DNA of 24,713 bases from Actinophytocola sp036402745 (GTDB lineage: Bacteria > Actinomycetota > Actinomycetes > Mycobacteriales > Pseudonocardiaceae). The notes below the pieces were generated by a model that saw only the letters and a list, made by a program, of their open reading frames with translations, had not been told where the DNA came from and did no database searches. Numbering within the stretch: position 1 is the first letter of the stretch; every line of letters begins with the position of its first letter. This document shows positions 6,889 through 13,879 of the stretch, piece by piece. The stretch covers positions 1 through 24,713 of the forward strand of contig NZ_DASWSJ010000262.1 of assembly GCF_036402745.1 (NCBI RefSeq). The letters run 5' to 3'. Both the position numbers and the translations under genes were made by a program.

Positions 6889-7011
6889 CCGAGCATCAAC
6901 CGATCGGATGACCGGGAAATCAGCCCACCGCCCGATCGACGCGCGGGTCACGCCCTGGCAGGTTGTGACGGACAAGGGGTTCCACAACAACATATCGGGG
7001 GGTGTCTTGCG

Positions 7012-8607
7012 TTGCGTGCGAAACTGCTCGCCGCGGGTCTGGCCGTCGTGCTGTCCGCGAGCGTGGTCAGCGCGGCGTCGGCGACCGACGAGTCCACAGT
7101 AGACAGCAGAGGCCCGGGCGGGGACTGGGCCACCTGGACCCACGACCTCCAGGGGTCGCGGCACAACGCGGCCGAGTACCGGATCAACCAGCGGACGGTC
7201 GGCAAGCTCAAGCTGAAGTGGGCGTTCGCCTACCCGCCGTCCCCCAGCAAGGCCACGCGCAGTGAGCCGGCCGTGGTCGGCGACACGATCTACTTCGGCG
7301 GCCCGGAGGGCAGGTTCTATGCCCGGGACGCACGGACCGGCGCGCAGCGGTGGACGTTCGACCTGCACTCCGTCGACCCGGGCAACGCGCGGTTCGTGGT
7401 CGCCTGGGACGGCCCGGCGGTCGCCCACGGCACGGTGTACTTCGGCGACACGCGCGGCTACCTGTACGCGCTCAGCGCCCGCACCGGCACGCTGAAGTGG
7501 GCCGAGCGGATCGACAGCCATCCGTACGCCATGCTCACCAGCTCGCCCATCGTGTACCGCGGCAGGGTCTACGTCGGCGTGTCCAGCGCCGAGAACACCG
7601 CCGGCCGCGACTACCCGTGCTGCAGCTTCCGTGGCCACCTCGACGCGCTCGACGCGGACACCGGCGAGCTCGACTGGCGTCACTACACGGTGCCCGAGCC
7701 CAAGAAGGTCGGCACGTACCCCAGCGGCGCGGACAAGCTCGAGCCCAGCGGCGTCGGCGTGTGGAGCTCGCCGGTGGTCGATCCCGGCACCGGCACGGTG
7801 TTCGTCGGCACGGGGCAGAACTACACCGGCAGCGCGGGCGACTTCGACACGATGCTCGCCCTCGACGCCCGCACCGGCGCGGTGCGCTGGAAGAACCAGG
7901 TGACCGCCGCCGACACGTGGCGCTCGCTGTGCAACGACCCCGAGCCGGCGGGCTACTGCCCGGGTCTCGCGGACGGCTCCGCGCTCGACTACGACATCGG
8001 TGCCACGCCCAACATCTTCCGCGTCGGCGACCGCACCCTCGTCGGTGTCGGTCAGAAGCTGGGCGTGTACCACGTGTTCGACGCGCGCACCGGCGAGGTC
8101 GTGTGGCGCCGCCAGCTCGGCGTGCCGCTGCCCAGTGGCGGCATCTCCGGCATCCAGTGGGGCTCGAGCTACGACGGGAAGCGGCTCTACATCTCCACCT
8201 ACTACGCCGATCCCGGCACGCTGTTCGCGGTCGAGCCGGCCACCGGCAAGGTGCTGTGGCAGACGCCCAACCCGGCCGACGGCTGCACCACCGGCGGCGC
8301 GGCGCGGTACCCGGACGTCTGCTCGCTCGCCCATGCGCCGGCCGCGACCAGCAGCCCGGGCCTGGTGTGGGAGGGCAGCAACGACGGCAAGCTGCGGGCG
8401 TACGCGGCCGACACCGGGCGGGTGCTGTGGACCTACGACACGATCCGCGACGTCACCGGCGTGAACGGCCTGACCGGGCGGGGGAGCGCGATCTCGGGGA
8501 CGGGTGGGGGAGCGGTGATCTCCCACGGGATGGTGTACGTCCAGTCGGGATACGCACCGGAGTACCCGTCGGCCGGCGGCCACGTGCTGCTGGCCTTCGG
8601 CCTCTGA
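7012..8607 (+). CDS. Secreted PQQ-type beta-propeller protein (polyvinyl-alcohol-dehydrogenase-like)
   Basis: The protein has 531 residues. A signal peptide covers ~1-25 (MRAKLL, a hydrophobic core, then ASA). Seven blades end in the PQQ-repeat motif: DARTGAQRW, SARTGTLKW, DADTGELDW, DARTGAVRW, DARTGEVVW, EPATGKVLW and AADTGRVLW, with an eighth closing strand at the C-terminus. Adjacent cysteines C203-C204 in DYPCCSFRGHLDALDADTG resemble the vicinal disulfide of quinoprotein alcohol dehydrogenases and the CC.FRG.. segment of polyvinyl alcohol dehydrogenase. There is no CxxCH, so no fused cytochrome c. It probably oxidises an alcohol outside the membrane, or it is a non-catalytic propeller. 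The start is a TTG at 7012 preceded by GGGGGG (6997-7002). Rare codons occur at 28-30 in the motif TCCACAGTAGA. Confidence 0.85.
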   Translation: MRAKLLAAGLAVVLSASVVSAASATDESTVDSRGPGGDWATWTHDLQGSRHNAAEYRINQRTVGKLKLKWAFAYPPSPSKATRSEPAVVGDTIYFGGPEGRFYARDARTGAQRWTFDLHSVDPGNARFVVAWDGPAVAHGTVYFGDTRGYLYALSARTGTLKWAERIDSHPYAMLTSSPIVYRGRVYVGVSSAENTAGRDYPCCSFRGHLDALDADTGELDWRHYTVPEPKKVGTYPSGADKLEPSGVGVWSSPVVDPGTGTVFVGTGQNYTGSAGDFDTMLALDARTGAVRWKNQVTAADTWRSLCNDPEPAGYCPGLADGSALDYDIGATPNIFRVGDRTLVGVGQKLGVYHVFDARTGEVVWRRQLGVPLPSGGISGIQWGSSYDGKRLYISTYYADPGTLFAVEPATGKVLWQTPNPADGCTTGGAARYPDVCSLAHAPAATSSPGLVWEGSNDGKLRAYAADTGRVLWTYDTIRDVTGVNGLTGRGSAISGTGGGAVISHGMVYVQSGYAPEYPSAGGHVLLAFGL

Positions 8608-8618
8608 CGCCACGTCAC

Positions 8619-8651
8619 GGTCCGCGGCGCGGCCCAGCCGCGCCGCGGACC
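8619..8651. terminator. Bidirectional hairpin terminator
   Basis: There is a perfect 15-bp stem, GGTCCGCGGCGCGGC paired with its reverse complement across a CCA loop. It sits between the stop of the propeller gene and the convergent stop at 8660. It has no T-run, as is usual in high-GC actinobacteria, and probably serves both genes. Confidence 0.85.
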
Positions 8652-8659
8652 CGACCGGC

Positions 8660-8974
8660 TCAGCGCGGAGCGGCCAGTGCCAGCTCGGCGAGCTGGGGCC
8701 AGCGGGCGGCGTGCGCGGGCGGCACGCTCACCCAGTCCTTCATGGGCCTGTCCTTGCCGGCCGGGTCGAACAGGTGCGCGCCGGCCAGCCCGAGCGCCTC
8801 GGCGTGCGCCTCGCTGTCGCGGCCCAGCCGGAACGCCACCTCGCCGTCCAGCAGGCAGGCGAACGTCTTGCCCGCCTCGTCCTTGAGCGCGGGCTTGCCG
8901 AACAACGTGCTGGTCGTCACCCGGTGCTCGCCGAGGTGCGCGGCCAGCCGGTGCAGCGGCTCAGGATCCGTCAT
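8660..8974 (-). CDS. Small TfoX/YjbR-like protein
   Basis: The protein has 104 residues from ATG at 8972-8974. The frame stays open further upstream but only as a shadow of the next gene. The pattern TSTLFGKPALKDEAGKTFACLLDGEVAFRLG, then AHLFDPAGKDRPMKDWVSVPP and a final helix WPQLAELAL, resembles the small alpha/beta domain of the TfoX N-terminal / MmcQ-YjbR group. In that fold a FG.....G..FA core strand pair is followed by RPM..W..VP. Members are cytoplasmic. Their roles range from competence regulation to unknown, and no catalytic residues are defined. It lies 29 bases after the dehydratase gene on the same strand and may be transcribed with it. I assign the fold only, not a function. Confidence 0.7.
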   Translation of the reverse strand: MTDPEPLHRLAAHLGEHRVTTSTLFGKPALKDEAGKTFACLLDGEVAFRLGRDSEAHAEALGLAGAHLFDPAGKDRPMKDWVSVPPAHAARWPQLAELALAAPR

Positions 8975-9003
8975 GCCCGCAGCCTGCCACCCCGCACCGG
9001 CGG

Positions 9004-9927
9004 TCAGGCGGGAACCCAGTCCGCGTTGGCGCCGCAGATCACCAGGCAGGGCAGGTCGCCCGGCACCCGGCCGGCCAGCCACGCCGCGAACGGCACCGCG
9101 CCCGCGGGCTCGACGGCGAGCCGGAACTCCTCCCACAACCGGTCCCGGGCGGCGAGAATCTCCGCGTCGGTCACCAGCACCGACCGCACGCCCGAGGACC
9201 GCAGGATCTCGAACGGCATCGCGCCGATCCGGGTCGCGCCCAGCGCGGAGGACGCCACCGAGTCCACCACCGAGTCCACCGGCCGGCCCGCCGCGAGCGC
9301 GTCGTGCAGGGCACGGCAGTTCTCCGGCTCCACCGCGACCACGTCCCGCTCGCCGGCGCCCAGCACGGTCCCGGCGGCCAGCCCGCCGCCGCCCACCGCC
9401 ACCACGAGGGTGTCCACGTCGGGTGCGTCCGCGACCGCCTCCGCCCCGCACGTGCCCTGCCCGGCGATCACCAGCGGGTCGTCGTAGGCCGGCACGTAGC
9501 GGGCGCCCGCCGCCGAGGCCGCCGCCATCGCCTCGGCCGCGGCCTCGGCGTAGGTCGCGCCGTGCCGGATCAGCGTGGCGCCCGTCGCCTCGATGCGGCG
9601 GGCCTTGGCCGGCGGCACCGACTCCGGGACGTACACGGTCGCGGGCAGCCGCAGCAGCGCGCCCGCTGTCGCGACCGCCAGGCCGTGGTTGCCGCCGGAC
9701 GCGGTGACCACGTGGTCGGTCCGCTCGCCGGCGTTGAGCGCGTTGAGGGCGCCGCGCAGCTTGAACGCCCCGGTCAGCTGGAGGTTCTCCAGCTTGAGCA
9801 CGACAGGCAGACCGTCGACGTGCGCGCGCAGTACCGGGGTCCGCCGGCTGTAGCCCGCGATGCGCTCGGCGGCCCGGCCGACGTCGGTGGGCGTCGGCAG
9901 GATGGTGGACATCGTCATGCGTGCCAT
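9004..9927 (-). CDS. PLP-dependent threonine/serine dehydratase family protein
   Basis: The protein has 307 residues, fold type II PLP enzyme without the C-terminal regulatory ACT domain of biosynthetic IlvA. Lys56 in LTGAFKLRGA forms the Schiff base. ASGGNHG (about 76-82) binds the substrate carboxylate and VGGGGLAAG the PLP phosphate. The likely reaction is deamination of threonine or serine to the 2-oxo acid, or a related hydroxy-amino-acid lyase or racemase reaction. The length fits catabolic dehydratases. Three near-consecutive ATGs (9927, 9918, 9912) are possible starts. The AGG at 9928-9930 is better spaced for 9918, so the protein may begin three residues later. It is divergent from the metE-like gene across 41 bases. 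Confidence 0.88.
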   Translation of the reverse strand: MARMTMSTILPTPTDVGRAAERIAGYSRRTPVLRAHVDGLPVVLKLENLQLTGAFKLRGALNALNAGERTDHVVTASGGNHGLAVATAGALLRLPATVYVPESVPPAKARRIEATGATLIRHGATYAEAAAEAMAAASAAGARYVPAYDDPLVIAGQGTCGAEAVADAPDVDTLVVAVGGGGLAAGTVLGAGERDVVAVEPENCRALHDALAAGRPVDSVVDSVASSALGATRIGAMPFEILRSSGVRSVLVTDAEILAARDRLWEEFRLAVEPAGAVPFAAWLAGRVPGDLPCLVICGANADWVPA

Positions 9928-9968
9928 CCTGAGCTACGCGTCAAGCCCGGGCCGGGCACACTGTCCCC

Positions 9969-11018
9969 GTGTCCAACGCCGCGTCCACCCCACCTTGGCC
10001 GCCGGGTACGGCGACCGCCACCGGCTCGATGCCCGGGACCGATCCGCTCGAGGCGGCGGCCATCGTCGTGGGCGAGCTCCCCGATCTTCCGCCCCTGCCC
10101 GAGCTGCCCAACCGCGGGCTCGGCACCGACCTCGTCGGCCGGACCGCGGCGCTCCTCGTCGACATCGCCGTCGAGGTCGTGCCGTCGGCCTACCGGGTCA
10201 CCGCCCGGCCCGGCGCCGACCACCGCCGGGCCGTCGACCAGCTGCGCCGCGACCTCGACGCGTTCGAGCAGGCCCTCGAGCAGGCCGGCGCCCACCCGCC
10301 GCTGGTGAAGGTGCAGGTGGCCGGCCCGTGGACGCTCACCTCGGAGGTCGAGCTGCCGCGCGGCCACCGGGTGCTCACCGACCCCGGCGCGCTGCGGGAG
10401 TTCTGCGAGTCGCTCGCCGAGGGTCTCGCCGGGCACATCGCCGAGGTGCGCAAGCGGACCGGTGCCGACGTGGTCGTGCAGTTCGACGAGCCGTCGCTGC
10501 CCGCGGTGCTCGCGGGCGCGCTCCGGTCGCCGTCGGGGCTGAGCATGGTGCCCGCGGTGGCCGAGCCGGAGGCGCGCGACGTGCTCGCCGAGCTGATCTC
10601 CGCCGCCGGCCGGATCACCGGCCAGCCGGTCGTCGTGCACTGCTGCGCGTCCCGCCCGCCGGTGAAGCTGATCCGCGCGGCCGGCGCCGACGCGATCGGC
10701 CTCGACGCCACCCTGCTGGAGGGCACCCCGGCCGTCTTCACCGACCAGCTGGGCGAGGCCTTCGACGACGGCTGCGTCCTGTTCCTCGGCCTCGTCCCCA
10801 GCACCGAGCCGGCGACCCCGCTCACCCTCGAGCGGGCCGCCCGCCCGGCGCTGAACCTGGTCGACCGGCTCGGCTTCCCCCGCGAGACCCTCGCCGAGCG
10901 GGCCGTCCCGACCCCCACCTGCGGCCTCGCCGGCGCGACCACCGCGTGGGCCCGCCGCGCCCTGGCCCTCGCCCGCGACCTCGGCAAGGCCTTCGTCGAG
11001 CCACCCGAGTCCTGGTGA
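9969..11018 (+). CDS. MetE C-terminal-domain-like protein (cobalamin-independent methionine synthase family)
   Basis: The protein has 349 residues and corresponds to the C-terminal (beta/alpha)8 barrel of MetE only, like M. tuberculosis Rv3015c. Expected zinc ligands are visible: His224 and Cys226 in VVHCCASRPP, and Cys318 in PTCGLAGA. Asp246 (IGLD) stands where MetE has Glu. QFDEPSLPAVL matches the conserved catalytic-face strand. Full MetE is about 750 residues and needs its N-terminal half for polyglutamyl-folate binding. This protein is therefore probably a methyltransferase using another donor, or has a role linked to the conserved ligA-gat neighbourhood. The GTG at 9969 has no ribosome binding site. 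The weak -10-like CACACT at 9957-9962 suggests a leaderless message. Confidence 0.85.
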   Translation: MSNAASTPPWPPGTATATGSMPGTDPLEAAAIVVGELPDLPPLPELPNRGLGTDLVGRTAALLVDIAVEVVPSAYRVTARPGADHRRAVDQLRRDLDAFEQALEQAGAHPPLVKVQVAGPWTLTSEVELPRGHRVLTDPGALREFCESLAEGLAGHIAEVRKRTGADVVVQFDEPSLPAVLAGALRSPSGLSMVPAVAEPEARDVLAELISAAGRITGQPVVVHCCASRPPVKLIRAAGADAIGLDATLLEGTPAVFTDQLGEAFDDGCVLFLGLVPSTEPATPLTLERAARPALNLVDRLGFPRETLAERAVPTPTCGLAGATTAWARRALALARDLGKAFVEPPESW

Positions 11019-11022
11019 CCCG

Positions 11023-11051
11023 CCGCCGGCCGACCCCTCGTCGGCCGGCGG
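11023..11051. terminator. Hairpin terminator between convergent genes
   Basis: There is a perfect 12-bp stem, CCGCCGGCCGAC paired with GTCGGCCGGCGG, around a CCCTC loop. It sits in the 52-base gap between the metE-like gene and the convergent MFS gene and can serve both directions. Confidence 0.85.
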
Positions 11052-11070
11052 AAGGTCCCCGGCGACAGGC

Positions 11071-12486
11071 TCAGCGGCGCCGGAAGGTCAGCGCCACCAC
11101 CACGGTGAGCACCGCGAACACCGCCGACATCGTGAACGCGGCGGTCATCCCGTCCACCAGCACGGCCTCGGCCCCGCCCCCCGCGGCGGCCGTCGCGCGC
11201 GAGGCGGACCCGGCCACGGTCACCAGGACCGCGAGCCCGACCGTGGCGCCCACCTGCTGCATCGTCTGCAGCACGCCGCCCGCGGCACCCGCGTCCGCCG
11301 GCCGGACCGTCGACATGATCACCACGTTCAGCGGCGCGAACGCGAGCCCGCCGCCGACGCCGAGCACGACCATCGGCCCGAGGAGCCCGGTCAGGTAGCC
11401 GCTCGACGGCGACAGCTGGGTCAGCCACGCCAGCCCGGCCACCATCAGCACCGTGCCCGCGATCGCGAACGGCTTGGGGCCGTACGCCGGCAGCCAGCGC
11501 GGCATCAGCCGGGACGCGGTGAACAGCACGACCGCCATCGGCAGGAACGCGAACCCCGTGCGCAGCGAGCTGTACCCCGACACCTCCTGCAGGAACTGGG
11601 TGAGGAAGAAGAACGCGGACATCATCGCCATCGGGCCGAAGAAGAAGTTGAGATAGCCCGCGACCCGGTTGCGGTCGGCGAACAGGTGCAGCGGCATCAG
11701 CGGCTGGCGGGTCCGCACCTCGATCACGACGAACCCGGCCACCAGCACCGCCCCGGCCACGAGCGCGACCAGCGCCACCCGGTCCGCCCAGCCGGCCTCC
11801 GCCGCCCGGATGAACCCGTACACCAGCGCCGCGATGCCGGCCGTCGCGGTCAGCGCGCCCGGCAGGTCCAGCCGGGCCGGGTGCCGGGCAGGCTCGCGGA
11901 TGAACCGGGGCGCCAGCGCCAGGATCGCCAGGCCGAACGGGATGTTGATGAACAGCACGGCCCGCCACGTGAACCACTCGGTGAGCAGCCCGCCGACGAT
12001 CAGCCCGATGGCGAACCCCGCGCTGGCCACCCCGGAGAAGACCGCCAGCGCGCGCACCCGCTCGCGTGGCTCGGTGAACGTGCTCGTGATCAGCGCGATC
12101 GTGCTCGGCCCCGCGGCCGCGGCGCCGAGGCCCTGCAGGATCCGGGCCACCAGCAGCAGGGTGGCCGAGTCGGCGAGCCCGCCGAGCAGCGACGCGGCGG
12201 TGAACAGGGCGACGCCGCCGAGGAAGAGCCGGCGGCGGCCGAACAGGTCGCCGGCCCGGCCGCCGAGCAGCAGCAGGCCGCCGAACACCAGCGTGTAGGC
12301 GTTGATCACCCACGACAGCCCGGCCGGCGTGAACCCCAGGTCGGCGCGGATGCGGGGGAGCGCCACGTTCATCACGGTGGCGTCGAGCATGAGCATGAGC
12401 TGGCAGGTGACGATGATCGCGAGGGCTGGCCCGGGCCGCACGGCCGGCGGCGCGGCGGCAGGCGCGGGCAAGGTCTGCTGAGACAA
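11071..12486 (-). CDS. DHA2-type MFS drug/proton antiporter (EmrB/QacA-like)
   Basis: The protein has 471 residues with about 14 hydrophobic segments, the DHA2 layout. The N-terminal helix contains LMLMLDATVMNVALPRI, the family motif D1. GGRAGDLFGRRRLF is motif A in the loop between helices 2 and 3. GPSTIALITSTF and SGVASAGFAIGLIVGGLL give motifs B/C of antiporters. It should export a drug or secondary metabolite in exchange for protons across the inner membrane. The start is TTG at 12484-12486 with AGGAG (complement of 12493-12497) at six-base spacing. It is divergent from a TetR gene, and a palindrome at 12502-12514 lies 15 bases upstream of its start codon, so repression by that TetR is expected. 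The substrate is unknown. Confidence 0.93.
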   Translation of the reverse strand: MSQQTLPAPAAAPPAVRPGPALAIIVTCQLMLMLDATVMNVALPRIRADLGFTPAGLSWVINAYTLVFGGLLLLGGRAGDLFGRRRLFLGGVALFTAASLLGGLADSATLLLVARILQGLGAAAAGPSTIALITSTFTEPRERVRALAVFSGVASAGFAIGLIVGGLLTEWFTWRAVLFINIPFGLAILALAPRFIREPARHPARLDLPGALTATAGIAALVYGFIRAAEAGWADRVALVALVAGAVLVAGFVVIEVRTRQPLMPLHLFADRNRVAGYLNFFFGPMAMMSAFFFLTQFLQEVSGYSSLRTGFAFLPMAVVLFTASRLMPRWLPAYGPKPFAIAGTVLMVAGLAWLTQLSPSSGYLTGLLGPMVVLGVGGGLAFAPLNVVIMSTVRPADAGAAGGVLQTMQQVGATVGLAVLVTVAGSASRATAAAGGGAEAVLVDGMTAAFTMSAVFAVLTVVVALTFRRR

Positions 12487-12501
12487 GAAGTGCTCCTAAG
12501 C

Positions 12502-12514
12502 GGAGAGACTCTCC
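12502..12514. promoter_or_regulatory. TetR-type operator 1 (GGAGAGACTCTCC)
   Basis: This 13-bp perfect palindrome lies between the MFS start codon and the shared promoter region. It fits the consensus GGAGA-N3-TCTCC together with the sites at 12536 and 12567. Its position would let the bound repressor block the MFS promoter or its early transcription. Confidence 0.8.
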
Positions 12515-12535
12515 AGTTTGACTGCGTTAGCATAT

Positions 12536-12548
12536 GGAGAGCATCTCC
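12536..12548. promoter_or_regulatory. TetR-type operator 2 (GGAGAGCATCTCC)
   Basis: The palindrome GGAGA-N3-TCTCC starts 34 bases from operator 1. It abuts the only AT-rich patch of the region (12515-12536, including TTAGCATAT), where the divergent -10 elements are most likely. TAGCAT at 12528-12533 is a TANNNT match on the plus strand. Confidence 0.8.
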
Positions 12549-12566
12549 GGATGCGCAAGACTATCC

Positions 12567-12579
12567 GGAGAATCTCTCC
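12567..12579. promoter_or_regulatory. TetR-type operator 3 (GGAGAATCTCTCC)
   Basis: The palindrome GGAGA-N3-TCTCC, extended by one pair to CGGAGA/TCTCCG, starts 31 bases from operator 2. It is 20 bases ahead of the preferred TetR start codon, so it probably serves autoregulation. Confidence 0.8.
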
Positions 12580-12598
12580 GTTTGGAAGAGGTGGACGC

Positions 12599-13183
12599 GT
12601 GGCGACGCCGAAGTCAGCCAGGCCGCAGTGGCCGGAGCGACCCATGCGGGCAGACGCGCGGCGCAACTACGACCGCATCGTGGTCACCGCCAGGGACGCG
12701 TTCGCCGAGCACGGCATCGACATCCCGCTCGACGACATCGCCAAGCGCGCCCACGTCGGCGCCGGCACCCTCTACCGGCACTTTCCCAGTCGCGAGGCCC
12801 TGGTCGAGGCCGTCTACCGCAACGAGGTCACCCAGCTGGCCGACCGCGCCTACGCCCTGCGCGACGAGCTGGCGCCCGAGGAGGCGCTGTTCGTCTGGAT
12901 CCGCGAGGAGGTGCGCTGGGTGACCGAGAGCAGCGGGCTCGCCTCCACCCTGAAGGCCGCGATCGAGGACAGCTCGAGGACGTTCTCCTACTGCAAGGAG
13001 GAGCTGCGCGCGGCGGTCAGCTCGCTCCTCGCCCCGGCGCAGGCCGCGGGCGTCGTCCGCGCCGACCTCGAGCCGAGCGACGTGCTGCGCCTCAGCCACG
13101 GCGTCGGCGCGGCGGCCACCTACGCCGACGCGGAGGGCGCCGAGCGGCTGCTCTCGGTGGTGCTCGACGGGATCCGCGCGTGA
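12599..13183 (+). CDS. TetR/AcrR family transcriptional repressor
   Basis: The protein has 194 residues from GTG 12599, which has GAGGTGG at 12587-12593. Upstream in-frame starts would place coding sequence over the operators, and ATG 12644 is another possibility. The N-terminal helix-turn-helix reads RRNYDRIVVTARDAFAEHG then IPLDDIAKRAHVGAGTLYRHFPSREALVEAVY, a textbook TetR domain (about residues 18-65). The remaining all-helical part binds an unknown ligand. It is divergent from the MFS gene with three GGAGA-N3-TCTCC palindromes between them, so it almost certainly represses the pump and itself until a pump substrate binds. Its TGA overlaps the GTG start of the next gene (13180-13183), which is thus coupled to it. 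Confidence 0.92.
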   Translation: MATPKSARPQWPERPMRADARRNYDRIVVTARDAFAEHGIDIPLDDIAKRAHVGAGTLYRHFPSREALVEAVYRNEVTQLADRAYALRDELAPEEALFVWIREEVRWVTESSGLASTLKAAIEDSSRTFSYCKEELRAAVSSLLAPAQAAGVVRADLEPSDVLRLSHGVGAAATYADAEGAERLLSVVLDGIRA

Positions 13184-13869
13184 GGTGGTTCCACCGCCGC
13201 CGCGAGCCCTCGCCCCCGGCGGCGCGGCCCGACCCGCGCACCCTCGCCGAGCGGTTCTGGTGCGACTGGCAGGAGATGCTGCCCGAGGTCGCCGCCGCGC
13301 TCGGCGACCGCGAGCCCGGCCGGGTCGAGAACCAGCTCTGCCAGCTCGTCGCCGACCTGCACCCGGACCTGCACTTCGCGCTCGAGCGCGGCCAGCGGGC
13401 GATCTACGCGCTCGTCGTCTCCGGCCAGGAGGACCCGCGGCTGCGCCCGTTCACCGACGCGTGGAAGGCCGCCGCGCCGCCGGAGGACGCGATCTGGGAG
13501 TACCACGACGCGGTCCCGCCGGTGCCCGACCCGACGCTGGTGACCGTGAACCTCGGCGCGCACCGGATCCGGCTCGCCGACGTCCGGGTGGTCGCGCAGG
13601 TCGACGCGGCGGAGGGCGTGGTGGACGTCGCCGTGCACCACCCGACGATGGCCGAGCTGGAGCCCGCGGCCCGCTCGGCGATGACCTACCTGCCACTGGA
13701 CGCCGCGCTCGGCGAGCGGCTCGCGGCCGAGCGGCTGCGCAGGGTGGAGACCGCGGACGCCGCGCCGGCGGACACGATCGGGTTGCTGGAGCTGCGCGAG
13801 CTGGTGCACGAGCTGGCCGGTCTGGAACCGCCGCCCCGGCAGCCCGGAATTGTCGGACCCGGCGACTAG
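13180..13869 (+). CDS. Conserved actinobacterial protein of unknown function
   Basis: The protein has 229 residues. The frame stays open far upstream, but the GTG at 13180 overlaps the TetR stop as GTGA and gives a plausible N-terminus, MRWFHRRREP. I do not recognise a named domain. Visible features are FW.DWQEMLPEVAAAL at residues ~24-40, HPDLHFALERGQRAIYALVVSGQEDPRLRPFTDAWKAAAP (two likely beta strands and a helix), EYHDAVPP, and a C-terminal helical block with repeated Leu/Glu. Layout and wording loosely resemble DUF695-like proteins, but I would not assert it. It is soluble, with no signal peptide or membrane helix. It is translationally coupled to the TetR gene, and its TAG stop forms part of the ligA -10 element. 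Confidence 0.75.
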   Translation: MRWFHRRREPSPPAARPDPRTLAERFWCDWQEMLPEVAAALGDREPGRVENQLCQLVADLHPDLHFALERGQRAIYALVVSGQEDPRLRPFTDAWKAAAPPEDAIWEYHDAVPPVPDPTLVTVNLGAHRIRLADVRVVAQVDAAEGVVDVAVHHPTMAELEPAARSAMTYLPLDAALGERLAAERLRRVETADAAPADTIGLLELRELVHELAGLEPPPRQPGIVGPGD

Positions 13870-13872
13870 TCT
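13867..13872 (+). promoter_or_regulatory. ligA -10 element (TAGTCT), leaderless arrangement
   Basis: TAGTCT is followed by exactly seven bases and the GTG at 13880, the standard spacing for leaderless actinobacterial mRNAs. No ribosome binding site precedes that GTG. The TAG of the hexamer is also the stop codon of the preceding gene. Confidence 0.6.
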
Positions 13873-13879
13873 TGCGGCC

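Noticed and set aside
6962..6988. Inverted repeat GTTGTG...CACAAC upstream of the propeller gene
   Set aside because: Six-base arms with a 15-base spacer are weak, and no adjacent regulator or promoter element supports an operator.
8660..9451. 263-codon minus-strand frame read as one gene
   Set aside because: Only its last 104 codons (from ATG 8972-8974) look like a protein. The upstream part is a shadow of the dehydratase gene.
13184..13195. GGTGG-TT-CCACC inverted repeat at the start of the unknown gene
   Set aside because: It lies inside coding sequence of two coupled genes and is short; chance is the simplest explanation.
11686..13869. 727-codon plus-strand frame covering the pump, promoter and unknown gene
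   Set aside because: It runs antisense through the MFS gene and through the operators. Only the part from GTG 13180 is supported.
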